Positions 44,831 through 52,181 of a stretch of DNA of 64,000 nt are shown here, piece after piece. The stretch's first letter is position 1. Each line of letters opens with the position of its first letter. The notes under the pieces are model-generated. The model made no database searches, was not told where the DNA came from, and worked only from the letters and a program-made list of their open reading frames with translations. The position numbers and the translations under genes were made by a program. Origin of the DNA: DASUAS01 sp963819475. Lineage in GTDB: Bacteria > Actinomycetota > Acidimicrobiia > IMCC26256 > DASPTH01. The stretch lies in NCBI GenBank assembly GCA_963819475.1, contig CAWFWE010000001.1, forward strand, positions 372,001-436,000. The letters are read 5' to 3'.

Positions 44831-44846
44831 TACCAACCGGTCAGTA
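44831..44846. promoter_or_regulatory. Operator-like palindrome upstream of amidohydrolase
   Basis: TACCAACCGGTCAGTA in the 146 bp gap between the transporter and the amidohydrolase at 44912, 65 bp upstream of its ATG. It is the third strong copy of the element seen at 37001 and 39456. Confidence 0.62.
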
Positions 44847-44911
44847 TCGACCTGGAAGTCCATCAATCTCACCTGCCCGCCGCGAGCGAGGCCGACAGGA
44901 GGCAAGGCACG

Positions 44912-46174
44912 ATGGCGAAGGAATTCACGGTTTCGGGGGACGCCCACCTGCTCGAGCCGCTCGACCTGTTCAAGACCCGCCTTCCGAAGCACCTGCGCGA
45001 TCGTGCGCTTTGGGAGGAAGAGTTCACGCTCGACGAGCCGCTCGTGCCGGGGGGACACACCGAGTTCAGGAGGCTCCACACCGTCGGCTTCGACGGTTGG
45101 ACGGTGTCGAAGTACCGGCAGTTCCCCGGGCCGACGCCTGACGGCCAACCCGAGAGCATCCTCCGTGACCTCGACCGCGACGGCGTCGACGCGGCGGTGC
45201 TGTTCCCGAACCTGTCGTTGTTCGTCCTGTTCACCGACGACCACGAACTCTCGATGGCGCACGCGCGCGTCTACAACGACTTCCTCGTCGAGCGGTACCT
45301 CGAGTACAGCGACCGCTTGCGGCCGGCCGCTGCCGTACCGATCACGGACGTCGACGACGCCGTGGCGGAGATCGAGCGGTGCGTCAACATGGGTCTCAGC
45401 AGCATCCTGCTGCCCGAGATCCCTCCGGTGCCCTACTTCTCGTCGGACCTCGACCCAGTGTGGGCGGCGGCACAGGCCAACGGGACGCCGATTTTCATCC
45501 ACGTCGCGACCGGTGGCGTCGACACGAAGGCCGGGCAGTCGGTGACCGCGCGGAACGTCAAGGCGGTGATGGAAGCCGTCAACATGGGGAAGAACGCGTT
45601 CGACGACACCATGGCGTCGAATCGGTCCATGGGCGCCGGCAATACCGTGGGCGGGCAGAGGATCATCGGTGACCTCGTCAGCGGTGGGGTGTGCGAGCGC
45701 TTCCCGGACCTCCACTTCAACCTCATCGAATTCAACGCCAGCTGGCTGATCTCGTTCATGGCTGGGTTCGACCGCGCCTGGCGGCTCGGCATCGGGCAGG
45801 ACGCCGACTGGTGGCTCGGCTTCTGGGACGACGACAAGGCGCCGTCCGAGCAGACGGCGATGGGCCGCCTCTTCCAGATCAACGAGAAGTGGCCGTACCC
45901 GCTGAAGCCGACCGAGTACATCCAGCGCCAGGTCCACGTACAGTTCGCGGACGATCCGGTGGTCGTCCAGGCTCGCCACATCACCGGGCTGACCACGGTC
46001 ATGTGGGGCAACGACTATCCACACGCCGAGGGCACGTTCCTGGGCAGTCAGGAGCTGATCGACAAGCACTTCGCCGGTGTCTCCGACGAGGACCGGGCAG
46101 CGATCCTCGGCGGCACGCTCGCCGACGTCGTGGGCTTCGACACCAGCAAGAAGTTCGCACCCGTGCTCGTCTGA
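44912..46174 (+). CDS. Amidohydrolase-2 family protein
   Basis: A 420-residue protein from ATG 44912 with AGGAGG 9 bp upstream. Opens with SGDAHLLEPLDLFKTRLP (single His plus Glu, as in the VDDHxxEP branch), then VFPNLSLFVLFTDDHELSMAHARVYNDFL, IFIHVATGG, FNLIEFNASW, and MWGNDYPHAEGTF with the metal-site Asp. Probably a metal-dependent hydrolase or decarboxylase acting after the monooxygenase (inference). It has its own operator-like site, and a strong hairpin 34 bp after its stop. Confidence 0.92.
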   Translation: MAKEFTVSGDAHLLEPLDLFKTRLPKHLRDRALWEEEFTLDEPLVPGGHTEFRRLHTVGFDGWTVSKYRQFPGPTPDGQPESILRDLDRDGVDAAVLFPNLSLFVLFTDDHELSMAHARVYNDFLVERYLEYSDRLRPAAAVPITDVDDAVAEIERCVNMGLSSILLPEIPPVPYFSSDLDPVWAAAQANGTPIFIHVATGGVDTKAGQSVTARNVKAVMEAVNMGKNAFDDTMASNRSMGAGNTVGGQRIIGDLVSGGVCERFPDLHFNLIEFNASWLISFMAGFDRAWRLGIGQDADWWLGFWDDDKAPSEQTAMGRLFQINEKWPYPLKPTEYIQRQVHVQFADDPVVVQARHITGLTTVMWGNDYPHAEGTFLGSQELIDKHFAGVSDEDRAAILGGTLADVVGFDTSKKFAPVLV

Positions 46175-46208
46175 TCCGACGCGCGGCCGCGAGCAGCGCC
46201 GCGTAGAA

Positions 46209-46240
46209 GTCCCGGCTCGCGCCGCAGGGCGAGCCGGGAC
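46209..46240 (+). terminator. Rho-independent-like hairpin after amidohydrolase
   Basis: A perfect 12 bp stem, GTCCCGGCTCGC (46209-46220) pairing with 46229-46240, with an 8-base loop. It starts 34 bp past the amidohydrolase stop. No T-run follows, which is common for actinobacterial hairpin terminators. Confidence 0.65.
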
Positions 46241-46279
46241 CGTCGTGTTGGGACGCCCCTTCCTTCGAGCCCTGCCATC

Positions 46280-46351
46280 TCAGCGTCTTTGCCACCGCGG
46301 CGCCCGCTTGTCGATGAATGCAGCAAGTCCCTCGCGCTCCCCGTATCGGCG
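46280..46351 (-). pseudogene. Enoyl-CoA hydratase C-terminal remnant
   Basis: On the minus strand a stop at 46280-46282 is preceded in frame by RYGEREGLAAFIDKRAPRWQ and two arginines, which is a typical end of a crotonase/enoyl-CoA hydratase (pattern EGxxAFxxKRxPxW). The rest of the gene is missing; upstream codons make no crotonase sense and no start is present. Compare the intact hydratase ending EGLAAFREQRPARFEGR at 51408. This is a decayed tail, not a working gene. Confidence 0.6.
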
Positions 46352-46439
46352 GTCCGGTGAACGTTCGGTGCATCGTTCGGTACGCGGACGCTGTGTGCGA
46401 GATCGATAGCTGTGTGCGCTTGGACGCTGGCCGGCCGAT

Positions 46440-46823
46440 CTAGGACGGTTCGTCCGGGTGACCGAGATCGGTCTCCCGTTCGATCACCGTGGCGATGCGG
46501 AACGAGCTGCGATCGAACAGGTGCTCTTCGTCCTCGATGATCTCCCGGGGCATGATCGAGGTCGTCATGATGTCGACGAGGGATCGAAACGCAGCTTCGT
46601 CGTCGTACCAGATCTCCGTGATCACATCGAACGGCGGATCATCCCAGACCCCGGTCTCCGGGTGAGGTAGCGGTTCGATGTAGCGACGGATGTAGTGCGT
46701 CATGTTCCTTGCGTGCTTCGTGCTCAGCGGAGCGTGGACGTTCTCGTAGTAGTCACGGAATTCCTTGACGGTCATTCCCGGTCGACGCTTCATGAACAGG
46801 AGGATCTTGTAGGTCTCAGCCAT
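46440..46823 (-). CDS. EthD domain-containing protein
   Basis: A 127-residue protein from ATG 46823. KILLFMKRRPGMTVKEFRDYYENVHAPL matches the EthD/dimeric alpha-beta barrel start, and DEEHLFDRSSF the end, as in the protein at 34379. Intact and of family length. It stands alone among remnants, on the opposite strand to the amidohydrolase operon. Probably helps in ring or ether degradation; exact reaction unknown. Confidence 0.88.
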   Translation of the reverse strand: MAETYKILLFMKRRPGMTVKEFRDYYENVHAPLSTKHARNMTHYIRRYIEPLPHPETGVWDDPPFDVITEIWYDDEAAFRSLVDIMTTSIMPREIIEDEEHLFDRSSFRIATVIERETDLGHPDEPS

Positions 46824-46940
46824 TCCGTTCTCCCACTCGGGTCACAGGCTCAGATGACGACAACCACCGCACCACTCAAAGTCGCCGCGTGACACCAAGA
46901 GGCGCATCAGATCTGCGTGCTGCAACATGCGGCCGGTCTT

Positions 46941-47399
46941 CTACGCGGAGGTGGCCCCCGTGCGCGGTTGGGGCTCGGCGCCTTGCAGCTGGGCGAACCA
47001 GTCGGCGGTGTTGAGTTCGTCCCAATGCTCGGCGAGGCGCCCATCTCGGACACGCCAGATGTCGATGCTGCGCATGACCACCCGTTTCCCGGTGGGTGGC
47101 ACTCCGAAAATCGGGTTCGTGAACGTTCCCAGGTAGGTGAATCGACCGACAAGGGTGCCGTCTGCCGGTGTCCCGGTTGCGAACGCGTCTTCACAGACGA
47201 CATTGGCGTCGGGAAAGGCGACGAGCCAATCGGCAAAGAACCCGACCGCCGAGTCGGGCCCGGGCGCATCGGAGACGAACGGGTTGTGGTTCACGTAGCC
47301 GTTGTCGAGCAGGTCCCGCAGCGCTTCCGCGTCGTGTCGGTTCAGACACTCGACGAACCCTTCCGCAAGGCCGATCAGGTCGGATTGTCCGTTCGTCAT
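46941..47399 (-). CDS. SnoaL-like polyketide cyclase / ester cyclase family protein
   Basis: A 152-residue NTF2-fold protein from ATG 47399. It shows the ester-cyclase/SnoaL layout: YVNHNPFVSDAPGPDSAVGFF, AFPDANVVCEDAFATG, GVPPTGKRVVMRSIDIWRVRDGRLAEHWDELN. Family members catalyse aldol-type cyclisation or isomerisation of polyketide-like rings. The start overlaps the cupin stop by 4 bases (47396-47399, ATGA), so the two form a small leftward operon. Confidence 0.9.
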   Translation of the reverse strand: MTNGQSDLIGLAEGFVECLNRHDAEALRDLLDNGYVNHNPFVSDAPGPDSAVGFFADWLVAFPDANVVCEDAFATGTPADGTLVGRFTYLGTFTNPIFGVPPTGKRVVMRSIDIWRVRDGRLAEHWDELNTADWFAQLQGAEPQPRTGATSA

Positions 47400-47905
47400 T
47401 GCGACCTACCTCCCACGCGCCGCGTGCCAAGAGCGGTGCTCTCCTCGAAGAACGTGTCGTAGAGCGCCTGTACGTCGATCAAGCTCTCCGGGGCCTGTTG
47501 ACCGGTGGCGATTCTCGCCAGCTGGCGGAAGCACTCGAATCGCTCGATGCCCGGTGTGATCACGATCAGGAGATCGGCGTCGGAGGATGGTGCCGCCGCG
47601 AACGCGTGCGCAAGTCCGGCGGGCACGACGGCACGGTCGCCTTCTTCCGCCACCGCGAGTTGGTCGCCGACGAGAAGCTGTACCGATCCGCTGAGTACAT
47701 AGAACAGTTCCGCGGAATGTGAATGGTGGTGCGGGTTCGCGCCGTCGACGCCATTCAGGAGCGTGACCCGCTGCGCACTCAGCGTTCCGCCGGTCGAAGA
47801 ACTGTCGACGAGAAGGCGGATCGACTGTGGCGGAAATCCGACTTGCTCGGCCGCGGCCGCACGAATAATCACCGCAGGATCGTCACCTGGCACGAGGCGT
47901 GACAT
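47396..47905 (-). CDS. Cupin domain protein with intact metal site
   Basis: A 169-residue cupin from ATG 47905, with GAGGAG about 6 bp upstream. The motif GANPHHHSHSAELFYVLSGSVQLLVGD supplies the His/Glu metal ligands of cupin motif 1, and VVPAGLAHAFAA those of motif 2. The same frame stays open further upstream to 48361, but that part is antisense to the acidic-protein tail and holds an unrelated ABC-ATPase remnant, so it is not part of this gene. Coupled to the SnoaL-like gene. Possible roles: dioxygenase, isomerase or ligand sensor. Confidence 0.85.
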   Translation of the reverse strand: MSRLVPGDDPAVIIRAAAAEQVGFPPQSIRLLVDSSSTGGTLSAQRVTLLNGVDGANPHHHSHSAELFYVLSGSVQLLVGDQLAVAEEGDRAVVPAGLAHAFAAAPSSDADLLIVITPGIERFECFRQLARIATGQQAPESLIDVQALYDTFFEESTALGTRRVGGRSQ

Positions 47906-47944
47906 CACGTCTCCTCTGTGCCCTCCACACTCGGATGAGGAGAG

Positions 47945-48160
47945 GTGTTCCCGACCGCGGGCCAGCCAAAACACACTCCCCGAGTCGACGAGGACATCGG
48001 CGCGGCGGACGATCAGGAAGTCCCGACTCCTCCGGCGGCCACAGGAGCTCGTGACTGCAATGTTCTTGCCGCCATCGCGCACGCCGCGCTGCGTTCGGGG
48101 TGCGACGCCGCCCGACACCTCGAGAGACGCAACCGACGGCCACCCGGTTGTAGCGGCTAG
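47945..48160 (+). pseudogene. Truncated paralogue of the acidic repeat protein
   Basis: A 71-codon frame whose last two thirds (47987-48151) align without gaps with the 3' end of the acidic protein gene (14439-14603): VDEDIGAADDQEVPTP..., then CNVLAAIAHAALRSGCDAARHL. The N-terminal acidic repeats are missing, and the stop aligned with the original TGA has become TGT, so it reads three codons further. A GTG at 47945 could start it, but GAGGAG lies too close for good initiation. Either a relic, or a small surviving protein of the C-terminal module. Confidence 0.6.
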
Positions 48161-48282
48161 GCGATTCGACGTCGTCGTCTCCGCACTCGCGCAGGACCCA
48201 ACGACAAGCTGTTCGACACAGTCATCGCGCCGACCGCGCTTCACACTAACTGGCAACCCGAGTGGCGTTGAGTCCGCCGTCA

Positions 48283-48381
48283 TCGACGAGCGCTTGGTGA
48301 CGTCACTGCCCATGATCTCGCCCGCGGACCCCTCGAACAGCATGCGGCCGACGTCGAGCACGTCGACGCGGTCGTATGACG
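48283..48381 (-). pseudogene. ABC-transporter ATPase C-terminal remnant (LivG-like)
   Basis: Directly after an in-frame stop, the minus strand reads YDRVDVLDVGRMLFEGSAGE and continues IMGSDVTKR, the pattern that ends LivG-type ATPases (DRVxVLDxGRxIxEGxPxEIxxDxxV). The Walker motifs and everything upstream are missing. It lies beside the thiolase-like gene at 48434 and belongs to the group of gene tails in this area. Similarity is by eye, over about 30 residues only. Confidence 0.45.
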
Positions 48382-48433
48382 GTTAGACCAGCGACCTGTA
48401 CCTTGGCTCGAGAACCGTCGAGAGGAGACGCCG

Positions 48434-49579
48434 ATGGCATCGAAGGGAGTCGGCATCGCGGGGATCGGCCGCACCGAGTACTCGCGCAACGCGGGGCGCA
48501 CCACGCTGGCCATGGCTGCGGAGGCGTGCCGGGCGGCGGTCGACGACGCGGGCGTCGACCTCGCCGACGTGGACGGCATGATCTGCTTCGAGGCCGGCGA
48601 TTCGGTCGGGCCGCTTGCCGTGTCATCGGCGATCGGTATCCCCGAGCTGGCGTGGAACATCGACACGATGGGCGGCGGGAACGTCGTCGCCAATGTGATC
48701 GCGACCGCCGGTGCCGCGATCGACGCCGGCCTGTGCCGTTTGGTGCTCGTGTACCGCTCGCTCAACGGTCGCTCCGGCCACCGGTTCGGCACCGCGACCG
48801 GCCGGCTCGAGGTGGGCGGCGACCTGCAGATCGAGGCGCCCCACGGTTACCTCGTGCCGCCGCAGTGGATCGCGATGTGGGCCCGGCGCCACCAGCACGT
48901 GTACGGCTCGACGTGTGAGGATCTGGGCCAGATCGCCATCCAGCAACGCGCACACGCGGTGCCGAACCCGCACGCGATCAACCGCACACCACTCACGATG
49001 GACGACTACCTGGCCGGCCGCTGGGTGAACGAGCCGTTCCGCATCTTCGATTGCGCCTACGAGGTCGACGGCACGGTCGCGCTCCTGCTCACGAGCGACG
49101 ACGTGCTCGCGTCGTCGCGGCAGCCGCCGGTCTGGCTGGTGGGCTCGGCCGACTCACAGTCGGGGATCGGATGGACGGAGTGGGACGACCCGACCACGAT
49201 GTACTCGCGGTACGCGGCGCCGCGTCTGTGGGAGCGCACGGGGCTGGGCCCGGCCGACATGGACTTCGCCTGCATGTACGACTGCTTCACCTACACCGTC
49301 ATGGCCACGACCGAGGACTACGGCTTCTGCAAGAAGGGCGAGGTCGGCGACTTCTTCCGGGAAGGACGGGCCACCTACGCCGGCGACGTGGTGATCAACC
49401 CGCACGGTGGCCTGCTCTCCGAGGGCTACATCCACGGCCTCAACCACTATTTCGAGGCGGCGCTGCAACTGCGGGGCCAGGCCGGGGAGCGCCAGGTCGA
49501 CGACGCCCACCTCGCGCTGGTCACCGCCGGCGCCGGACCGTGCGGCGGCGCCGGCGTCCTCTCGGGGGAGCAGCCGTGA
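48434..49579 (+). CDS. Thiolase-fold (SCP-x/Ltp2-like) protein lacking nucleophile Cys
   Basis: A 381-residue thiolase-fold protein from ATG 48434 with GAGAGGAG upstream. It opens with GVGIAGIGRTEYSRNAGRT and has MYDCFTYT and NPHGGLLSEG, typical of SCP-x thiolase-like lipid-transfer proteins. At the nucleophile position (about residue 79-82) it reads NIDTMGGGNVV, so the Cys of true thiolases is absent. That is also the case in Ltp2-type aldolases of steroid side-chain breakdown, which need a DUF35 partner. The next gene is exactly such a DUF35 protein (GTGA overlap at 49576-49579) but is frameshifted. Confidence 0.9.
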   Translation: MASKGVGIAGIGRTEYSRNAGRTTLAMAAEACRAAVDDAGVDLADVDGMICFEAGDSVGPLAVSSAIGIPELAWNIDTMGGGNVVANVIATAGAAIDAGLCRLVLVYRSLNGRSGHRFGTATGRLEVGGDLQIEAPHGYLVPPQWIAMWARRHQHVYGSTCEDLGQIAIQQRAHAVPNPHAINRTPLTMDDYLAGRWVNEPFRIFDCAYEVDGTVALLLTSDDVLASSRQPPVWLVGSADSQSGIGWTEWDDPTTMYSRYAAPRLWERTGLGPADMDFACMYDCFTYTVMATTEDYGFCKKGEVGDFFREGRATYAGDVVINPHGGLLSEGYIHGLNHYFEAALQLRGQAGERQVDDAHLALVTAGAGPCGGAGVLSGEQP

Positions 49580-49988
49580 ACGCTTCCATGCTCGACGTAC
49601 CGCCGCAGCCACGCCCCGACGCCGCCACCGGGCTTCTCGCAGGCGACAGACCACGGGCAGCTCTGGCAGTGACGCGCGGAGGTCGGCGTTGGTGCACCGC
49701 GGTCGAGCGGTGCCGCGAGTGCGGCGACCCGACCGGCTTCGAGCCGGTCAGCGGCGCTGGCACGTGTTCGCTTCATCGTCGCAACCGCGCGATCGGTCCC
49801 TGGGTTCTCAGCTCGCGCCCTCCTCGTGTCCCTCGTCGAGCTCGATGAGCAGCCGGGGCTGCGCCTCGCGTCACGCCTCGCCGGCATCGACGCGCACCAG
49901 GTCGAGATCGGCATGCGCGTGCAGGCCGAAATCGAAGCTCTCCCCGGGGGGAACTACCACATCCCCATCTTCCGTCCCGCAGCGGCAA
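49576..49988 (+). pseudogene. Frameshifted DUF35 OB-fold (zinc ribbon) protein
   Basis: Starts at GTG 49576 inside the thiolase stop. Frame 1 gives RCRECGDPTGFEPVSGAGT (second zinc knuckle and entry to the OB fold), then RNRAIGPW. At the TGGG of 49801-49804 the homology moves by one base, and continues FSARALLVSLVELDEQPG and on to ALPGGNYHIPIFRP. Removing one G restores one DUF35 protein. The first Cys pair of the zinc ribbon also seems lost (TRGGRRWC). DUF35 proteins bind acyl-CoA and serve thiolase-like partners. Sequencing error or real decay cannot be separated here. Confidence 0.65.
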
Positions 49989-50075
49989 CGTCGGAACCGG
50001 ATCATTCTCACCTGATCCGCGGGCGTCGTCAGATGGCCCGCCTTACCCTCGTCACGAGTCCTCGGACGTGTCCAG

Positions 50076-50253
50076 CGAGTCGAGGGACGCCAGGTGCTCG
50101 AGCGTTCTTGCACGGTGCTTGTCAGTGCCGGTGTGGATAGCGACGAAGTCCGTCGCGCCGATGCCCGACAAGTCGCGCCAGCTCTGCGGTGACAGCCGGC
50201 TCATCGCCCACGATGGAGACGTCGGCCGCGCCGGTGATGATCGCAACCGACCG
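50076..50253 (-). pseudogene. F420-type LLM oxidoreductase C-terminal remnant, with frameshift
   Basis: Minus-strand sequence right after the CoA-transferase stop reads DVSIVGDEPAVTAELARL in one frame, then GATDFVAIHTGTDKHRARTL and EHLASL in the next frame. Together this is the end of an actinobacterial F420-dependent LLM protein (IVGDExxVxAxLxRLxxAGATDFVA...TRxLLxSL). The N-terminal 80 percent is missing and a frameshift lies near 50165. Not a functional gene. Confidence 0.55.
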
Positions 50254-51404
50254 TCAAGCGTCGTCATTGTTGGCCTCCCGGGTGAGCGCTTCGTCGAGTT
50301 CGGGCCGATGCTCCGGCGCGGCCACTCCGAGAATTCGGTGGGCACGTTCGGAGTCATCAAGGCCGCGCAAGTCAGCCACACCAAGCTCGGTCACGATGAC
50401 GTCGACATCGCAGCGTGGCGTGGAGACCGTCTCGACCCGAGGCACGATCGTTGACCGTCCGCGGTGCGTCGAGCGCAGGGCGATGATCGACAGGCCGTCG
50501 GGAGCACGTGCGGCGGCGGCGCAGAAGTCCGGATGCCCGCCCATGCCGGCGACGAGGCGGCCGCGCACCCGTTCCACGTTCACCGAGCCGTCGACGCCCA
50601 CCTGAAGCGCAGTATTGAGCGCAACGAAGCCCGGATTGTCGGCGATGCACCGAGCATCGTGGGTCTCGCTGATCGCCGTCAGGCGCGCGCCCCCGTCACG
50701 ACAGAGCTCGGTGATGGGCGCACCGCCGTACGCGTACGCGCCCACTGCGGGGGCGCGCAGCAGGCCGCGCGCCCGAGTGCCGCGACTGCATCGGTCAGCA
50801 GCCCTGACCAGACGCCTACCGGGGTGTCGATCGCCCGCACGACGACATCGGCGATGCTGCCGGGTCCGAACTGCAGCGTCGCTTCTCGGGGCAGGAGGGA
50901 CACCACGTGCTCGGCGATGGCGCAATCAGCCTGTCCGGCCTCGATCGGCGCGGGTGCCGTCATCAGCCGGCGCGCCGTGACGGTGCGCGTGATCTCGCAC
51001 GTGATCGGCGGCGCGCCGATGTCTTCTGCCTCTTCGTCGATCTCGACCACGACCTGCGCGGCCACGGCCGCGGCGGCCGGCGCCCAACCCACCGACCTCC
51101 CGTACACGAGCTCCGCGCCACGTCGCACGGCCGGGATCACCACGATCTCGGGTCGCAGGGCTGCCAGTACGTGAGGCACCGCGGACAATCGGGTCGGGAG
51201 GTAGCGCAACCTTCCTTCGGTGATGGGTGCGACCAGGGCGTAGCCGCCCATCAGCGCCCAACCCTGAATCGATCCGGCAAGCCACTCGCGGTGCTCCGGC
51301 ATCCAGCCGAGGAGCACCTGACCACCCTCTCCCGCCACTTGAGCCGGCGAGGTCGCGGCGCAGTCATGGCCGTCGGCGTACGCGACGATCGGATGACGCG
51401 TCAC
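50254..51404 (-). pseudogene. Acetyl-CoA hydrolase/4-hydroxybutyrate CoA-transferase family gene with frameshift
   Basis: From GTG 51404 the frame encodes VLLGWMPEHREWLAGSIQGW..., EIVVIPAVRRGAE, and FGPGSIADVVVRAIDTPVGVWSGLL. At about 50768-50770, in a GCGCGCGG run, one base appears missing. Homology continues in the next frame with GLLRAPAVGAYAYGGAPITEL, NTALQVGVDGSVNVERV, AGMGGHPDF and STPRCDVDVIVTELGVADLRG, the well-known end of this family. Without the lesion it would be about 383 codons. Coupled closely to the hydratase at 51408 (3 bp gap). If functional it would move or release CoA from an acyl intermediate. Confidence 0.75.
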
Positions 51405-51407
51405 ACG

Positions 51408-52181
51408 TCAGCGTCCCTCGAAGCGCGCCGGGCGCTGTTCCCGGAAGGCTGCCAGACCTTCGGCCTTGTCAGCAGTCGTGCTGAGCATCGCCTGGATCAT
51501 GCGTTCCTCGAAGAGAAACGACTCGAGGTCGAGTTCGAAGGAGCGGTTGAGGAGCTGCTTGGTGTAGCCGATGGCCACGGTGGGCAGCGCGAGGAAGTCA
51601 CGTGCGGCAGCCTCGGCTGCGGTGACGAGATCTCCCTCGGGGACGACCTTCGAGACCATCTTCAGCGAGTGCGCCTCGTCCGCGTCGATCGTCTGGCCGA
51701 GGAGGAGGAACTCGCGAGCGCGTGAGTAGCCGATGATGCGCGGAAGCAGTCGCGCCGCGGCGCCATCGGGTACGAGCGACCGCTGGATGAAGGCGCCTAC
51801 GAAGCGCGCGCTCTCTGCGGCGACGCACAGGTCGGCGCCGAGCGCGAGCGTGAGTCCGATCCCGGCGCACGCGCCGTGCACGGCGGCGACGACCGGTACG
51901 CGACAGTTGACGACAGAACGCGCGAGACGATAGGTGGACTGCGTCATGTGCTGTTCGACCTCGATGCCGTAGTACTCCGAGGCGTCGGCCTTGAGGTCGG
52001 CTCCGGCGCAGAAGCCGCGCCCGTGGCCGCGGAGGACGATGGCGCGAGCGCCGCGCTGGGCCGCGGTGTCGAACGCCTCGACGAGCTGATCACGGAGTTC
52101 GGGATCGATCGCGTTGTAGCGCTCGGGCCGGTTGAGGGTCAACGAGAGCACGTTGTCGTCGAGTGTCGCGTCCAGACTCAT
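51408..52181 (-). CDS. Enoyl-CoA hydratase/isomerase family protein
   Basis: A 257-residue crotonase from ATG 52181, which overlaps the dehydrogenase stop (ATGA). LTLNRPERYNAIDPELRDQL, RGFCAGADLK (oxyanion region), HGACAGIGLTLALGADLCVA and the late EGLAAFREQRPARF are all classical. The residues corresponding to the two hydratase Glu are not both obvious (SLVPDGAAA), so isomerase or other crotonase activity is possible. Second gene of the operon led by the acyl-CoA dehydrogenase at 53401 and by the TetR-type operator at 53421. Confidence 0.93.
   Translation of the reverse strand: MSLDATLDDNVLSLTLNRPERYNAIDPELRDQLVEAFDTAAQRGARAIVLRGHGRGFCAGADLKADASEYYGIEVEQHMTQSTYRLARSVVNCRVPVVAAVHGACAGIGLTLALGADLCVAAESARFVGAFIQRSLVPDGAAARLLPRIIGYSRAREFLLLGQTIDADEAHSLKMVSKVVPEGDLVTAAEAAARDFLALPTVAIGYTKQLLNRSFELDLESFLFEERMIQAMLSTTADKAEGLAAFREQRPARFEGR

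Noticed and set aside
48378..48419. Inverted repeat GACGGTT ... AACCGTC upstream of the thiolase-like gene
   Set aside because: Arms are 28 bp apart and unlike any other site in the window; chance is likely in GC-rich DNA.
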